From Cotesia glomerata (taxonomy: Eukaryota > Arthropoda > Insecta > Hymenoptera > Braconidae): DNA of 64,000 nucleotides. How positions within the stretch are numbered: position 1 is the stretch's first letter; every line of letters starts with the position of its first letter. The position numbers were made by a program, and so were the translations under genes. Below, piece by piece: positions 48,386 to 59,574 of the stretch. The notes below the pieces were generated by a model. It was not told the origin of the DNA, did not search any database, and worked only from the letters and a program-made list of their open reading frames with translations. The stretch is taken from assembly GCF_020080835.1 (NCBI RefSeq), contig NC_058163.1, positions 6,297,318 to 6,361,317 of the forward strand. The letters are read 5' to 3'.

Positions 48386-49820
48386 GGGGGTATTCTAGTC
48401 TAGAATTTAAAAAAAAATGAAAAAATTTTTTTTTCATAATTCGATAGTTTAGATATTTAAAAATATCTCCCTGAAAGGATTTTTCAAAATTCAAATTATT
48501 TTCAAAGTTACAGCCGTTTTAGTGTCGTTGCTGGTAAATTGACTGATAAAGTAATCACTCAGTTGTCCGCGTACTACGGATTAGCTATCCGTCGTCATCC
48601 TGAATCCGTTGAAGATATGAAACGAGAAATATGGGCCACGTACTTGCATAAAATTTCAACTGATAAGAAGCTTCAGCACATGAATTGCCCTCCTGGACCA
48701 GACAGCTGGTGCAAGTGGCAGAAAGCAGCGGCCAAAGGAACTGAGGATGACTTTCACCATGAAAATCCACCTCTAACTGATGAGGTTTTAAAAGTTATGA
48801 AACCTATTTACGAATGCTTATCAGATGATTCTTTATTAGAATGTTGCTTGGACAGCGAAACTCAAAATAACAACGAGTCGCTTAACTCTTTAATATGGAC
48901 ATTTGCAGCCAAACATATCCATGCCGGGTCCCAGACAATTGAGATTGCTAATTATTTAGCAATTTGCATTTTCGATGAAGGCTTTTATCCTATTTTACAA
49001 ATAATGAGTCTAATGGGAATAAAAATAGGTCTGGAATCCTATGGGTTTGCTGTTAGGCGCAACGCAGTAAGGATTGAACGGTCTGAGGTTCGAGCTTCAG
49101 ATGCTTCAAAAGAAGAAAGAACTGCTCGTTATACAGAGAGAAATGCTGAAAACAGTCAATATGAAGTAGAGGAAGGCCCAATGTATGAAGCTGAGATGGC
49201 TGATTAAGAGAATGTAAGTTATACGTACTATTTTATCAGTTACGCTGCCTGAAACTGAACGTTAAACTTTAAACGCGTTTTTCTCGAAACTACTTTTTTC
49301 GATACGATGATGCAGATATCTTAGGTTCTAATCAGCCGATTTACTTGAAATTTAGCATGAATATTCTTCAATTATCTCGCTTTTGCACTAACCAATAGAA
49401 ATTGAAAATTCCAAATTTGTAATATTTTTAAAAAATTGGAGGAAGTTGAAAAATGAGTAAAAAAATCAACTTCTATTTTTAAATAGCCGCCATTTTGTGA
49501 AAAAAATTTTTTTTTTCAAGTTTTATTGGCTTGTGCGACAATGACATTTGTACTGATCAATAATTTGGCATTGTTTTTTTTTTTTCAGATGGATACAAAG
49601 GGAGAAATCCTTTTCACGAGGACACGGCTTTTTTTTTTCTCTACTTCAAGGACTTATATCTTTTTGAAAATTTATTTTTTTTTTGAAATGTATTTTTTTG
49701 TATTCTTGAAATATCAATAAACAAATGATAAAAAATTGTATAGTAAAAATATTAACTGCTTCTTTTATATTAATTGGCAAAAAACGCTCGAAATTCAGAC
49801 CTCTAGACTAGAATACCCCC
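48386..49820 (+). mobile_element. Kolobok-like DNA transposon, internally deleted
   Basis: Perfect 19-bp inverted ends (GGGGGTATTCTAGTCTAGA) are directly flanked by TTAA on both sides (48382-48385 and 49821-49824). It is 1.4 kb long and carries the C-terminal portion of a transposase. Full Kolobok-type elements are several kb, so this copy has lost its 5' coding part. Confidence 0.75.
48539..49207 (+). pseudogene. Transposase C-terminal fragment, Mutator-like/Kolobok type
   Basis: 222 codons, with the open frame extending upstream to at least 48488. The start is a TTG-type position and not a real initiator. The segment KLTDKVITQLSAYYGLAIRR leads to CPPGPDSWCKWQKA and then SETQNNNESLNSLIW. 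This matches the C-terminal part of the Mutator-like transposase domain widespread in arthropod genomes, where the motif reads CPxGxxSWCKYxxA..KTQNxNESFN. The glutamate in NNNES is the likely last catalytic acid; the earlier aspartates would lie in the missing N-terminal part. A polar acidic tail ends at 49207. A TTTCAAAGTTACAG before the frame could be a splice acceptor. It is non-functional alone. Confidence 0.7.
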
Positions 49821-49824
49821 TTAA

Positions 49825-51224
49825 AATTAATTTTAAAATAGCGGATGTCAATGATTGGGACACAAAAATTAACTTGCGTCAACTAACGACATAGGACATA
49901 ATGTAAGGTAACCTAACACCCTAAACATACATATCAACGTATTAATGTTTACATACTGTCATGTAATTTTATAAGAATCAAAATTTTTGAGATTAGAAAA
50001 AAAAACCTGGTAAAAAATATAGAAAAGCTAGGTCTTACACGAATTTTAAAATAAAAATTATTGATTTTTTTGCATTAGTTAGTAAAAATGATTATTGTTG
50101 ATATAAATTTAACTGTAACAAAAGACCTGTCAATAATAGGGTCAATGGTATGTCAATAATCGGCTCTTTGAATTTTTTGCGCTGTCAATAATACACACAT
50201 TCGGCTTGTTGGTTTTAAATTGATATAATAATTATTAACTTTATTGCTATTAAAATTAATTAATTAAATTGTATAAATAAAAACAATGATTAAGGTGTCC
50301 TTTAAAAAAAAATGACAATATTGATTTGAAACACGATAAAAAAATTCAAATATTCATGATCACTCTTATAGTGTCAATAATAGCGTCTTTTACCTTATAA
50401 AATTATATTATTTGACTGAATTACATTTTAAAAAATTGGCATTTTTAATATTTGTGTTAAAGAACTGATTTTTTTGATAAGATATAAAACCTAGATCTTT
50501 ATACTCTCGTAGCTTCAGATTAGTGATCTTAAATGACTGTCAATTTTGACTTTGGTCAAACCACGAACAATAATTGACGAGCACTTGCTATATGCATTAT
50601 ATTCTTCAATAATAAAGAACCATTGCAGAAGAATGAAATTTTGTAATTGCTAGACTAATAAAAAAGTTAACTAATCGTAAACCAAGAGTACTATTTTGGA
50701 AAAAATTAGTTTCTTGAGTCAAGAAAAAAGCTCTTGAACCAAAAAATTATTATTGGCCTAATTAAACTTTTTTTGGTTCAAGATTTTTTTCTCTTGACTC
50801 AAGAAAATCATTTTGTGCGAATTAATTATAGTTGTTGAATAAAAGTTGAAAAAAGTTAAGTTTTTTTCTTTGAAAATTTTAAAAGATAAATTAACGTAAA
50901 CTGATCTCTTTTCTCATAAAATTAAAAAATATTTATTTTTAAGAGAAATATGCAAGATATTTAAATGCTATACTATTGACTCAGAACGTAAGATACGAGA
51001 ATCAATTAATATCAATATTTAATCATTAAAAATTCTATATAAATTTTTAGATTTAAAGCTGAGTCTACGAATATTAATTAATGTAAATAAATTGATGACG
51101 TCAACAATATTCAATGTCATCAAATGCTTCTGTATCTGCTATCTGTTATTTATATTTATTCAACATCTTTATCAAAAATTATTTTAGTATACTCTAAGTA
51201 TACATATTATACTTAGATTCCACC
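49825..51224. other. AT-rich intergenic; no gene seen
   Basis: Contains the right half of the enclosing TIR element to 50394 and a 105-bp hairpin at 50710-50815 built on CTTGAGTCAAGAAA and its complement. No ORF of note. Confidence 0.4.
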
Positions 51225-51226
51225 CG

Positions 51227-52326
51227 GGAAAAAAGGTTTAGATCTGACCAGATCTAATTATATCTGGTCAGATCTATTTATATGTGATCAGATATGGGAT
51301 TGGAAACATAGATCTAGTCATATCTGATCAGATCTAAACAGATATAACTATATCTGAGTTGAAAAATTCATCAGACATGATCAGATCTCGTCATATCTGA
51401 TCAGATCTAAACAGATATAACTATATCTAAGTTGAAAAATACATCAGACTTAGAAAGATTTTATTATATCTGGCCAGATATAACTATATTTGTTAACTAT
51501 TAATAAACACTTATAATCTATTTTAATAAATATACTTTCCTCCCAAATAAATATTTATTAAATGTTAAAAAATATTTATTAGAATTTAATAAATTAAATA
51601 ATTGTCTTCAAATAAATTAATTTGTTAATAAATCTTTCTACTAGCGTATATTAATAATTAATAATTTTCAAATTTGATAAAAAACTTTGTTCATTACGCA
51701 TCGACCATGGACACGATTTACATTACTTGTAGTTATTATAAACTCTACTCTTCAAGTAATCCTCGTAGGTAAACAGATAATGAATTAGTCTTTCAAGCGT
51801 CAGGTCCCCGGTTCGGTTTCCGCGCGCGCCGACTTTTTTTTTATGGAAATAATTCTATATAATTATATAGGGCCATTTTTCGTATGTAATTATGTACACT
51901 GATAAAAGGATTTGTTTACAGTTAAAAATATTTGTTAATATTTAACAAATCATTTATTAAAGACCACTTTTTAGTCCTTAACAAATATTTCTTAGTATTT
52001 AAAAAGATTTATTAATATTTAATAAATGAATATCAGATTTATTAAATACAAACAAATCATTTTAAATACTAAGAAATATTTGTTTGATGCTAAAAAATGG
52101 TCTCTAATAAATGATTTGTTAACTATTAACAAATATTTTTTTAATACAAATAAATCCTTTTATCAGTGTATGAGTATTTATAATTATATATAATCTTTTT
52201 TACCCGGGAAATTCAAAGATCTGACCAGATCTGATTATATCTGGCCAGATCTCGTCAGATAGAGACAATTTAAAGATCTGACCAGATCTGTTTATATATG
52301 GCCAGATCTAATCCGTTTTTCCCGAG
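51227..52326. mobile_element. TIR element with CCCGGGAAAAAAGG ends and AGATCTGACCAGATCT repeats
   Basis: The left CCCGGGAAAAAAGGTTTAGA and the right complement of CTCGGGAAAAACGGATTAGA are inverted. Next to both ends are clusters of palindromic AGATCTGACCAGATCT and TATCTGATCAGATCT words (51240-51480 and 52218-52310). A CACTGATA MITE is nested at 51899-52167. A T-rich stop signal follows a GC-rich GGTTCGGTTTCCGCGCGC at 51810-51830. No ORF. Confidence 0.65.
51899..52167. mobile_element. CACTGATA MITE, copy 2, nested
   Basis: The ends CACTGATAAAAGGATTTGTT and the complement of CACTGATAAAAGGATTTATT are flanked by TA. The interior is a near-palindrome of TTAACAAATATT words. It shares the outer eight bases and the TA target with the 13940-14397 MITE. 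Confidence 0.7.
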
Positions 52327-52674
52327 CAAGAAGAAGAATGGTGGCCCACTTAATGATAATGTTGAAGGGATAATACACATACTGTTTAAATGAGTTTTGA
52401 TGTGAAGTGGAATAAATATAAGGAATTTCAGGAAAGAAAAATTTAAATTATCAAAGATTGAACTTAGTAGATCAGTCAAGATTAAGTTATCATTAGTCGA
52501 GGACAATTACTAAATAAAGACTTCAAAAGTTGAAACAGTTCAATCATAATTTCAAGCAATTCACAGGCTAGAAAAAAAAAGTGGAGTATTGTTCGTTGTT
52601 TTCTTAGCGTCGAACAATGTAGAACAATATATTCATTGTACAATATTATCCAAACAAATAGTTAAATAGTTCAA

Positions 52675-53163
52675 ATGTCAGTAAATTGCTCGTTAATCTT
52701 ATCGTCAAAGTATGAACACTCACTTAAGAGCAAACTTGGAAGAACAAAAAAAAACATTGTTACAAATAAAACAAAAAAAATGAAATCAAGATTCGCGGTG
52801 TCTTGCAAACGCCTCGGCACACCTTGGAAATGGCCTATTGTGACGTCCACGGTGGGTTTTCGCCGATCGACCGCCCTCGATACTCGTCAGAATAAATTAA
52901 CTCGTATGCTAAAACATGTGTGCGTAATATATCCGTATAATACTGGATTATTGCGTAAAAGAGTTTATCGAGCTTTAGCTTTACCAGCATATAAATGTAA
53001 CCATCGTATGTGTAATTTTTACAGCCATTGTGCGTATAAATGGTTACCTAACTACAACAACGACGAAACACAGACATTGGTGATTGTAAGGTCTATTAGT
53101 TGCTTAAATACTCGGACTTTATTATCTAAGTATTTCTCATGCAGAGCAAAACTGTCTGTTTAA
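52675..53163 (+). CDS. Hypothetical 162-codon ORF, repeat-associated
   Basis: Not recognised. The predicted product is basic, with a K/R-rich first third and Cys/His/Tyr-rich second half (YKCNHRMCNFYSHCAYKW). The 3' part (from about 52987) lies in the block duplicated at 33745. There the same frame is broken by a stop (AAATGATTA against AAATGGTTA) and other changes. The ORF may therefore be a repeat-derived or chance frame. No intron or promoter evidence. Confidence 0.2.
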   Translation: MSVNCSLILSSKYEHSLKSKLGRTKKNIVTNKTKKMKSRFAVSCKRLGTPWKWPIVTSTVGFRRSTALDTRQNKLTRMLKHVCVIYPYNTGLLRKRVYRALALPAYKCNHRMCNFYSHCAYKWLPNYNNDETQTLVIVRSISCLNTRTLLSKYFSCRAKLSV

Positions 53164-53733
53164 GTAGCAATCTGTTTACACCCCCGTAAAAGGGGCGGGT
53201 AGCTGATTTGGTGTGACCTCTGTGATCTAGTCTAGTTCTTAAAGTTCATGATCTTCTAGCGCTTGTTGTTTGTTGGGTATTTACTCGTGTATTGATTAAG
53301 AACAAAAGACAGTTAATAATTTTCTGTTGATCAGTAATTAAACTGTCACATTTCGCCTACATCCTACACTCTGACCTGATATTTTATTGCACATAGGAAA
53401 AAATTTTTGTGTGAAAATCCCTATTGAAAGTTTCGTACGATCAGATTACCGTTTTATTTCATTGATGTAAACATTAATTATTGCGATATACACTCGACAG
53501 TCTCAGTGCGTTGTAATCATTCTAATTGAGTGATATAACCAGTTTTTTTGCTGATTTATTAAGTCAAATAAAAAAAAACATTTGTACAGTCGATAAACTG
53601 TTAGAAAAATGGAAAAAAAAATTGAATAATTTAGACTGATGCACCTGTTTATGATTGAAATAATCGAATTAATTCTGACGTAGTTGTTTTCTCCAGAATA
53701 AATAATATAATCAAATTTTATATTGCAGAGCAT
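52987..53733 (+). repeat. Duplicated block, copy 2 (uninterrupted)
   Basis: Same-orientation copy of 33745-34347 plus 35300-35450. It keeps the pre-insertion junction (TTAAGTCAAATAAAAAAAAA then CATTTGTACAG). Similarity to the other copy ends where a TGTAAAATTACA-rich stretch begins. Confidence 0.75.
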
Positions 53734-53737
53734 AATT

Positions 53738-54850
53738 ATTCACTGTTAAAAATTTTTGTAAAATTACAATCATATTACAAAACAAATAATAAGTAAAATT
53801 ACAAATCAGTGTATAGCAATGCAAAATAAAATAAAATTCATGTAATTGTCCAACACCTGTCAGGAAATCTGTTAAGATGTATTGTAATTTTACAATCTTC
53901 ATGTATAAACCTAACAGGCATTGTAATATTACAGTACCGTTCGTCAATTTTTAAGAAAAAGTTTTTTAATTTTGTAAACATTGTTTGTGATTTGATTCGG
54001 CATAATTGTATGTAAAATCACAAAAAAATATTGTAATTTATATTACAATAATTCCATAAAAAATTTAAAAAGCTTTTTTTTATTTTTACAATTTTCATTG
54101 TAAAATTACACAGTACAATGTAATGTTACCAGACAATTTTAATTATATTACACGAATTGTAATTCTACTTCACTGTTTTCCAATTTTAAAAACAATACTT
54201 TTTAGTTTTACAAAAATGAGACTGATGTATCAAAAAACAACAATGTCCTTCATATTTATTTTTACTAATTTTTAGTCTATAGTTGTTTATTTGTGATAAT
54301 AAATTCGAGGTATATCATTTATCTTTTATAAATTTTAATATTACGCGCAAACGATCGTTTCGAAATCAATATATTTGAATGAGTTTATGTTAGACTTTAA
54401 TTTTTATAATATTCAATGAATTATAAATAATGTAAAAGTTAGTTATTTTTCATCAAAAAACAGCATCAAACAACACAAATAATGTAAATAATAAATAATA
54501 AGCCTTAATGCTCAATCACCACATAGGATTAGCTTATAAGAATAATAAGATATTGAACCACCTATCGGTCGTACAGTGTAGAGCGTTAGGTATCGGTCTG
54601 GCAAGCGCGCGGCTCACGTTCGAGTCTTAGTCAGGGTAAATATTATTTTCACTTTATATCATCTGAGGTGTAGAAATTAGGTCTACGTGAGATGCAGAAT
54701 CTAGTCAACGCTTCATAAGAATAAAATAACAATAAATATTAAATCAAATTTTTCTTTTTTATTGTTTCAATTCAAGTAAAATTCAAGAAAAGTATTGTAA
54801 TTTTACAAACTTGGCTAATCTAAAAATATTTGTAAAATTACAAAATTTTT
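53738..54850. repeat. Region rich in TGTAATATTACA / TGTAAAATTACA words
   Basis: Many near-palindromic words occur across about 1.1 kb, densest at 53738-54200 and 54775-54850. It begins where similarity to the 35 kb copy stops, so it may be an inserted foldback element. The exact ends are not resolved. Confidence 0.4.
54566..54642 (+). other. tRNA-like stretch (weak)
   Basis: GTAGAGCGTTAGG resembles a tRNA A box and ACGTTCGAGTCTTA resembles a B box at plausible spacing. The acceptor and T stems do not close well by eye. It could be a tRNA pseudogene or SINE head. Confidence 0.2.
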
Positions 54851-56209
54851 AAATTTACGTATGACACAAGCGCTAAAGTTCCCAATTTAATAAACTACAT
54901 TTAATTTTTGTTCAATTTGACGTACTTATTGACATACCCATTCTCAAAGAAAAATAAAAAATTGAAAAATTAATAAAAATAATTTCTTTATTCTTATTTA
55001 TGGTTTGATATGGGCATATATGACCAGATCTGGACATTTGTGGCTGTCAAAAAATTTTTTACGAATGAATATTTAAATAACAAATGATTGCATAGTTTCA
55101 AAAAAGAAATATACAAATGAATTGTCTTATCAAACTTTCCTTTTCGCACAACATCAACTATAACCTGACAATTCAAGTAGCTGTGAAATGGGTATCAAAG
55201 CGAGACATCACCGAAGGTATTGTTTTTTTTGTCGTGATTGTGGCAAACAAAAAGCCGGGGGTGGTATTGTGCAAACTGGATGACCAGTCATTGCAAGTCA
55301 CTGTGCCACAGACAAACATATGCAGAATGAAAATAAGCTTTTTACCTATATATACATCGATATAAATGTAGTATCATTTATAATATTAAATGTGTATTAG
55401 TCTTATGGCGCTGCTGTGTCTGATAACTGGGCGCCAAGACCACCGACCGTCTGGGAATGTCTCCCAATGAAATAATCGAGCGTGCGATTTAAAAACTGAG
55501 TACTCGGCATTATCGAACAATGCGGTGTCCGTAAGTGCGATAGATCGACCGCGTCGGCGAGTCCGGTTCACTATATTATAAACAAATATATATATGTATT
55601 ACATTAACACGCTATCAATATACATATATGTTTGAATAGAAATCGATGGAGTAACAACTCTAAAACCGGAAGGATTAAAGTGACGTATAGATGATGCATC
55701 TTTTGCTACTTTAAATACGCAATAAATTGTCAATTTGGATTTCACGAGCATTTAGTTCATTGGGATAAGCATTAATATTATTTATATCAGATTGGATATG
55801 AAAATGAAAAAAATTATTTATTATAATTTTTCAGTTTCTTGTTCTTTTTAGAAATGTGTTCGTCATATAACATATCCACAAATAATTGGTTTAGTAGTTG
55901 ATTAAATTAAAAGTTCGGCAAATTGATCAAAGTTGAGTTTACAAAGTTTGGAAAATCCAAAAATGATTAAAAGTGATTAAAATTGATTAAAATAAAATAC
56001 AAAAAATACTTTTAAATCTTTCGCGCCATTGTCCACCCAGAAAAGAAAGGTACTGCGCATGTGTTGTAAACGAACCTTATTTACATAAATATAGATATAC
56101 AAACGATTAGTGGATTTTTAGGTTAATGCTAAATTATAAATAAACTACATTGAATTAGACCGTGATCTCCAAAAGGACTTAGTTTTAGATAATACTGAAG
56201 CGTATAAAA
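54851..56209. other. Intergenic; no gene assigned
   Basis: 55380-55580 is GC-richer, with a GTCTGGGAATGTCTCCCA hairpin and GGCGCCAAG. An 82-codon ORF (55117-55365) has no recognisable domain. The rest is AT-rich. Confidence 0.35.
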
Positions 56210-57040
56210 AAAAAAATTAAGATAACGGTTGACCCTTAAGGCCATTCCTGCAACTTCCCGCTAACTTTATACCTAAGTGCTCAACATTTCACTCATTTTG
56301 TTTTTGACCTCTTCGAGCTCAAAAATATTATTTTTGGTTTATTTTGAACTATTTGAACTCAAAGAGATGACTGTTCTATGCTTTTGAGCTCTTCGAGCTC
56401 AAAAGTCTGATAGAAGTTTTATATCACCCTATTTTTTGAATTTTTAAACCGTAATAATTTTTGAAAAAATCAACCGATTTTCTCGAGGTTTACGGCATTC
56501 AACGTAGTTTTTTTGAGCTTCTTAAGAAATGTCAAAGTGCAAACTGGTCAGACTAAAAATTCCATAGAAATTCTAAAAAAAAACATTTTTTCTAATTTCT
56601 TTCGACAACGATATCTCACGAACGAATCAACCAATTTTGACCGGACTGGTGGAGATCGACGTAGTTATTTGAGGTTAAGAGCTGATTGGTTTTTGGAATT
56701 GATCGGTAGAGCGGTTTAAAAGTTATCAAAAAAAAAAGAATTTTCGTAAATTTTATTTTTGAGATTTCTCAAAATTTATCGACTTGAATTCTTTGAACTA
56801 GTATCAGAAATCTAAGGGCAATGGAACTCTTTATAACGCTACTTATTTCGATCGAATCAGATAAGCCGTTCAAAAGTTATGAGAGATTTACATACATACA
56901 CATGACCGCGGAAATAGTCAGGGAAGCTTTCTAGGACCTCAAAACGTCGAGATTTGATGAAAACTTAATTTTCGAAAAACGGGGTGAAAACAATAACTTC
57001 CCGATTTTCGAAAATTTTCAATTTTCTTAGCGGGAAGTGA
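56210..57040 (-). repeat. ~0.8 kb dispersed repeat, copy 6 (-)
   Basis: Begins TTAAGATAACGGTTGACCC, has GAGCTC hairpins near 56310-56405, a degenerate CA site (CATACATACACATG, near 56890) and ends TTTTCTTAGCGGGAAGTGA. It is the most diverged of the long copies. Confidence 0.7.
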
Positions 57041-57330
57041 AAATGGACTTGTTCAGTTAAGTTTTTCGGCAGTTATCGTGACCACGCCATACATTTGACA
57101 CACGGACGTCCACGGAGTAATTTTTTTCTATTTATTTAAAAAGCAAAATGTCTTTTAAAAATGTCATAAGTGTTCAAACTAGTGTTTTTCCATGACATTT
57201 ATGTGTAAATATTGTTCTACAAGTGCGATAGAAAATAAATAGAGACAATTTTAGTTCAAGAAATCGCTTGATTTTTGTAAGGTGAGTGTAGATAAAGCAC
57301 AAACATCCGCTTTGTTTATGAGGCGTACCG

Positions 57331-57916
57331 GCGGGTAATAAGGCTAGCTAAGGGAAATTTTGAAAAAAATCGAAAATATTGCATTCAATTATCGAATTGT
57401 ATCATTATTCTTTATTTTAATATATTAGCTATAAAATATAATGAAGTAATGATAATTTTCACCATAAACAAACGTAAAATTGAATTTTTTCAAAAACCTT
57501 ACGAATAGGCCTTATTTTACTACGGTAGGGTAATAAGGCCTACGGGTTAAACATCCTGGAAATAGTTGTACTTAATAAAATTGGTATTATAGATCAATCA
57601 TCACTTAAATTTAGCAATAATATTTTTCAAGATGTTGATAAAAATTAGAGCGATGATTTTAAATTATTAAAAATAAAATTAATAAAATGCTTACCATTTA
57701 CTCAAACCGTTTTTTAAGAATTCTTCTGCGCTACTTTAGCATATGAAGGATGATGAAATATAGAAGACAGGGAACGTGGTATCGAGACTCTATAAACTTA
57801 TCACGAAATTTCTATGCTAGCTGCTTCTACTAGAGCAGCCTTTAGCTGAAGCGATTATTTTGAACATCATTTCTGTCACTTAGGCCTTTTATTACCCGAC
57901 AGGCCTCATTACCCGC
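57331..57916. mobile_element. Putative TIR element (GCGGGTAATAAGGC ends)
   Basis: GCGGGTAATAAGGC at the left pairs with GCCTCATTACCCGC at the right with one mismatch. The same word recurs inside (GGGTAATAAGGCC near 57527, GGCCTTTTATTACCCG near 57883). No ORF. The short TIR makes the boundaries tentative. Confidence 0.45.
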
Positions 57917-58329
57917 AGGTAAATTATTGAACAAGTCTTTACCAAGTACTTTAGCATCATTGTCAAATTTTCAATAAATTCATATTTGAAATTCTTGAGA
58001 AGAAACATAATTATCAAAAATTATAATTAAATTCATTTTGAAGTATTTTTCAACAAATTTTACCGTAGTAAAATTAACGATGATTAAAAGTCGATGGCTT
58101 AACTGTTATTTGGATTAATTTTTATTGGAGATTCCTGTAAACTTAATAGTAGTTTTAATAAAAAAATTTAATTTAATTAAATTTTTAATAATAATATAGC
58201 AAAAAATAATTCACTTATTAATTATTCACTTCATTTATTTTTTTAAGTGTATTATTTTTTAACGGTACACTATAGTAAAAAAAACGCCATTCGGCCACAC
58301 CCGAAATGGAAGGTAGATTTCACTGAATG
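57917..58329. other. AT-rich intergenic; no gene seen
   Basis: No structure noted. Confidence 0.4.
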
Positions 58330-59040
58330 AAATTCTTGATAGAATGACGTATATAAGTCGGTTGTACTACATATTGCCTAAAAATGGTTCAATTGCACTC
58401 TTAAATTTGAAAAAATAACTAAAAATGGTCAAAATGTGAATGTTATAAACGTCAAATTGAAGGCGATTTCATGAGCTTTCACATGAATTTATCAAAAATT
58501 AGCAATCTCTTTTCAATCGAAAGTTATACATCAATGAAGTCACCGAAAACATGATTTTTACTATTTTGATAATTTTAAGGAGCTACCATTTCTAAACTTA
58601 TTGACGAATTTTGCTCATTTTAGGGCTCATGCAAGCTAATTGTCTAAGGAATCTATATACTAAATTTCGTTAGGATCTGTTAAGAATTCTTGATAGAATA
58701 ACATTCATTAGTCGGTTGTACTACACATTGCCTGAAAATGGTTCAGTTGCACTCTTAACTTTGATAAAATAACTAAAAATGGTCGAAATGTCAATGTCAT
58801 ATACGTCAAATTAAACGTAATTGCATGAGCTATCTCATGAATTTTTCAGAATTAGATATCTCTGTTCAATCAAAAGTTGTACATCAATGAAGTGACCACA
58901 AACGTTATTTTCGCTGTTTTGAAAATTTTAAATGGCCGCCATTTCTAAACTAATTGATCGATTTTGCTCATTTTCGAACTCGTTCAAGGTAATTACCCAA
59001 AGAATATGTGTACCGAGTTTCATCTAAATCCGTTGAGAAT
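58330..59040 (+). repeat. ~353-bp tandem duplication, two units
   Basis: The unit from ATTCTTGATAGAATGACGTA (58332) recurs at about 58685, with matching landmarks AGTCGGTTGTACTACA, AAATGGTTCA.TTGCACTCTT and ACATCAATGAAGT. The two copies are clearly diverged. Unit words such as CCGCCATTTCTAAACTAATT recall the internal repeats of larger elements. Confidence 0.75.
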
Positions 59041-59117
59041 TGTAGACGTTATCGTGTCCACAAGCCGCGTTATATTTTACATATGCATATGTTATGTATT
59101 ACATATGTATATATATA

Positions 59118-59260
59118 CAGTGTAAACTCTATATAACGTTACTCTATATAACGACAAACTCCTTAAAGCGTCAAAATCACTTGTCTTTGGTTGGTTTAGC
59201 TTGTCTTTCATACAATGATACACTCTATATAGCATTATACTCACTCTCAATAACGACAAC
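59118..59260 (+). repeat. Possible pogo/Tigger terminus
   Basis: After TA, CAGTGTAAACTCTATATAAC and repeated CTCTATATAACGAC words resemble Tigger-type ends. No matching opposite end was found nearby. Confidence 0.35.
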
Positions 59261-59574
59261 AATTAAGTGGCATCATGCATTCCGAACTTTATAAGAAATT
59301 CAGCTAAATTATTAGAAAAATATCTCCTTTATGACCAAGATCCCTCAATATCGCAAGATATGAAAAAAATATCGACGTTCTAATTAACAAATTGTCTAAC
59401 TCCATTTTAGACAATCTTCCATTTGTTCGAAGAAACAATTTATGAAAATTTTATTATCACTTAAAAAAACCATTTAATATCTAATAGAGGTATAATATTT
59501 TGGTTTGGATCATTCAAATAATTTATAATTGGACTATTGCTACATTAAAATGTTAAAAAATTTAATTTATAAAC

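Larger units (their letters stand above)
48011..50394. mobile_element. TIR element (GGTAAA...CTATTATTGACA ends) enclosing a Kolobok-like element
   Basis: The left end GGTAAAGTAAAAGCTCCTAT and the following TATTGACAG align with the complement of the right end (TGTCAATAATAGCGTCTTTT then ACC). The right half carries several TGTCAATAAT words. The TTAA-flanked element at 48386-49820 is nested inside. The boundaries have small indels, so this is moderate evidence. Confidence 0.45.
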
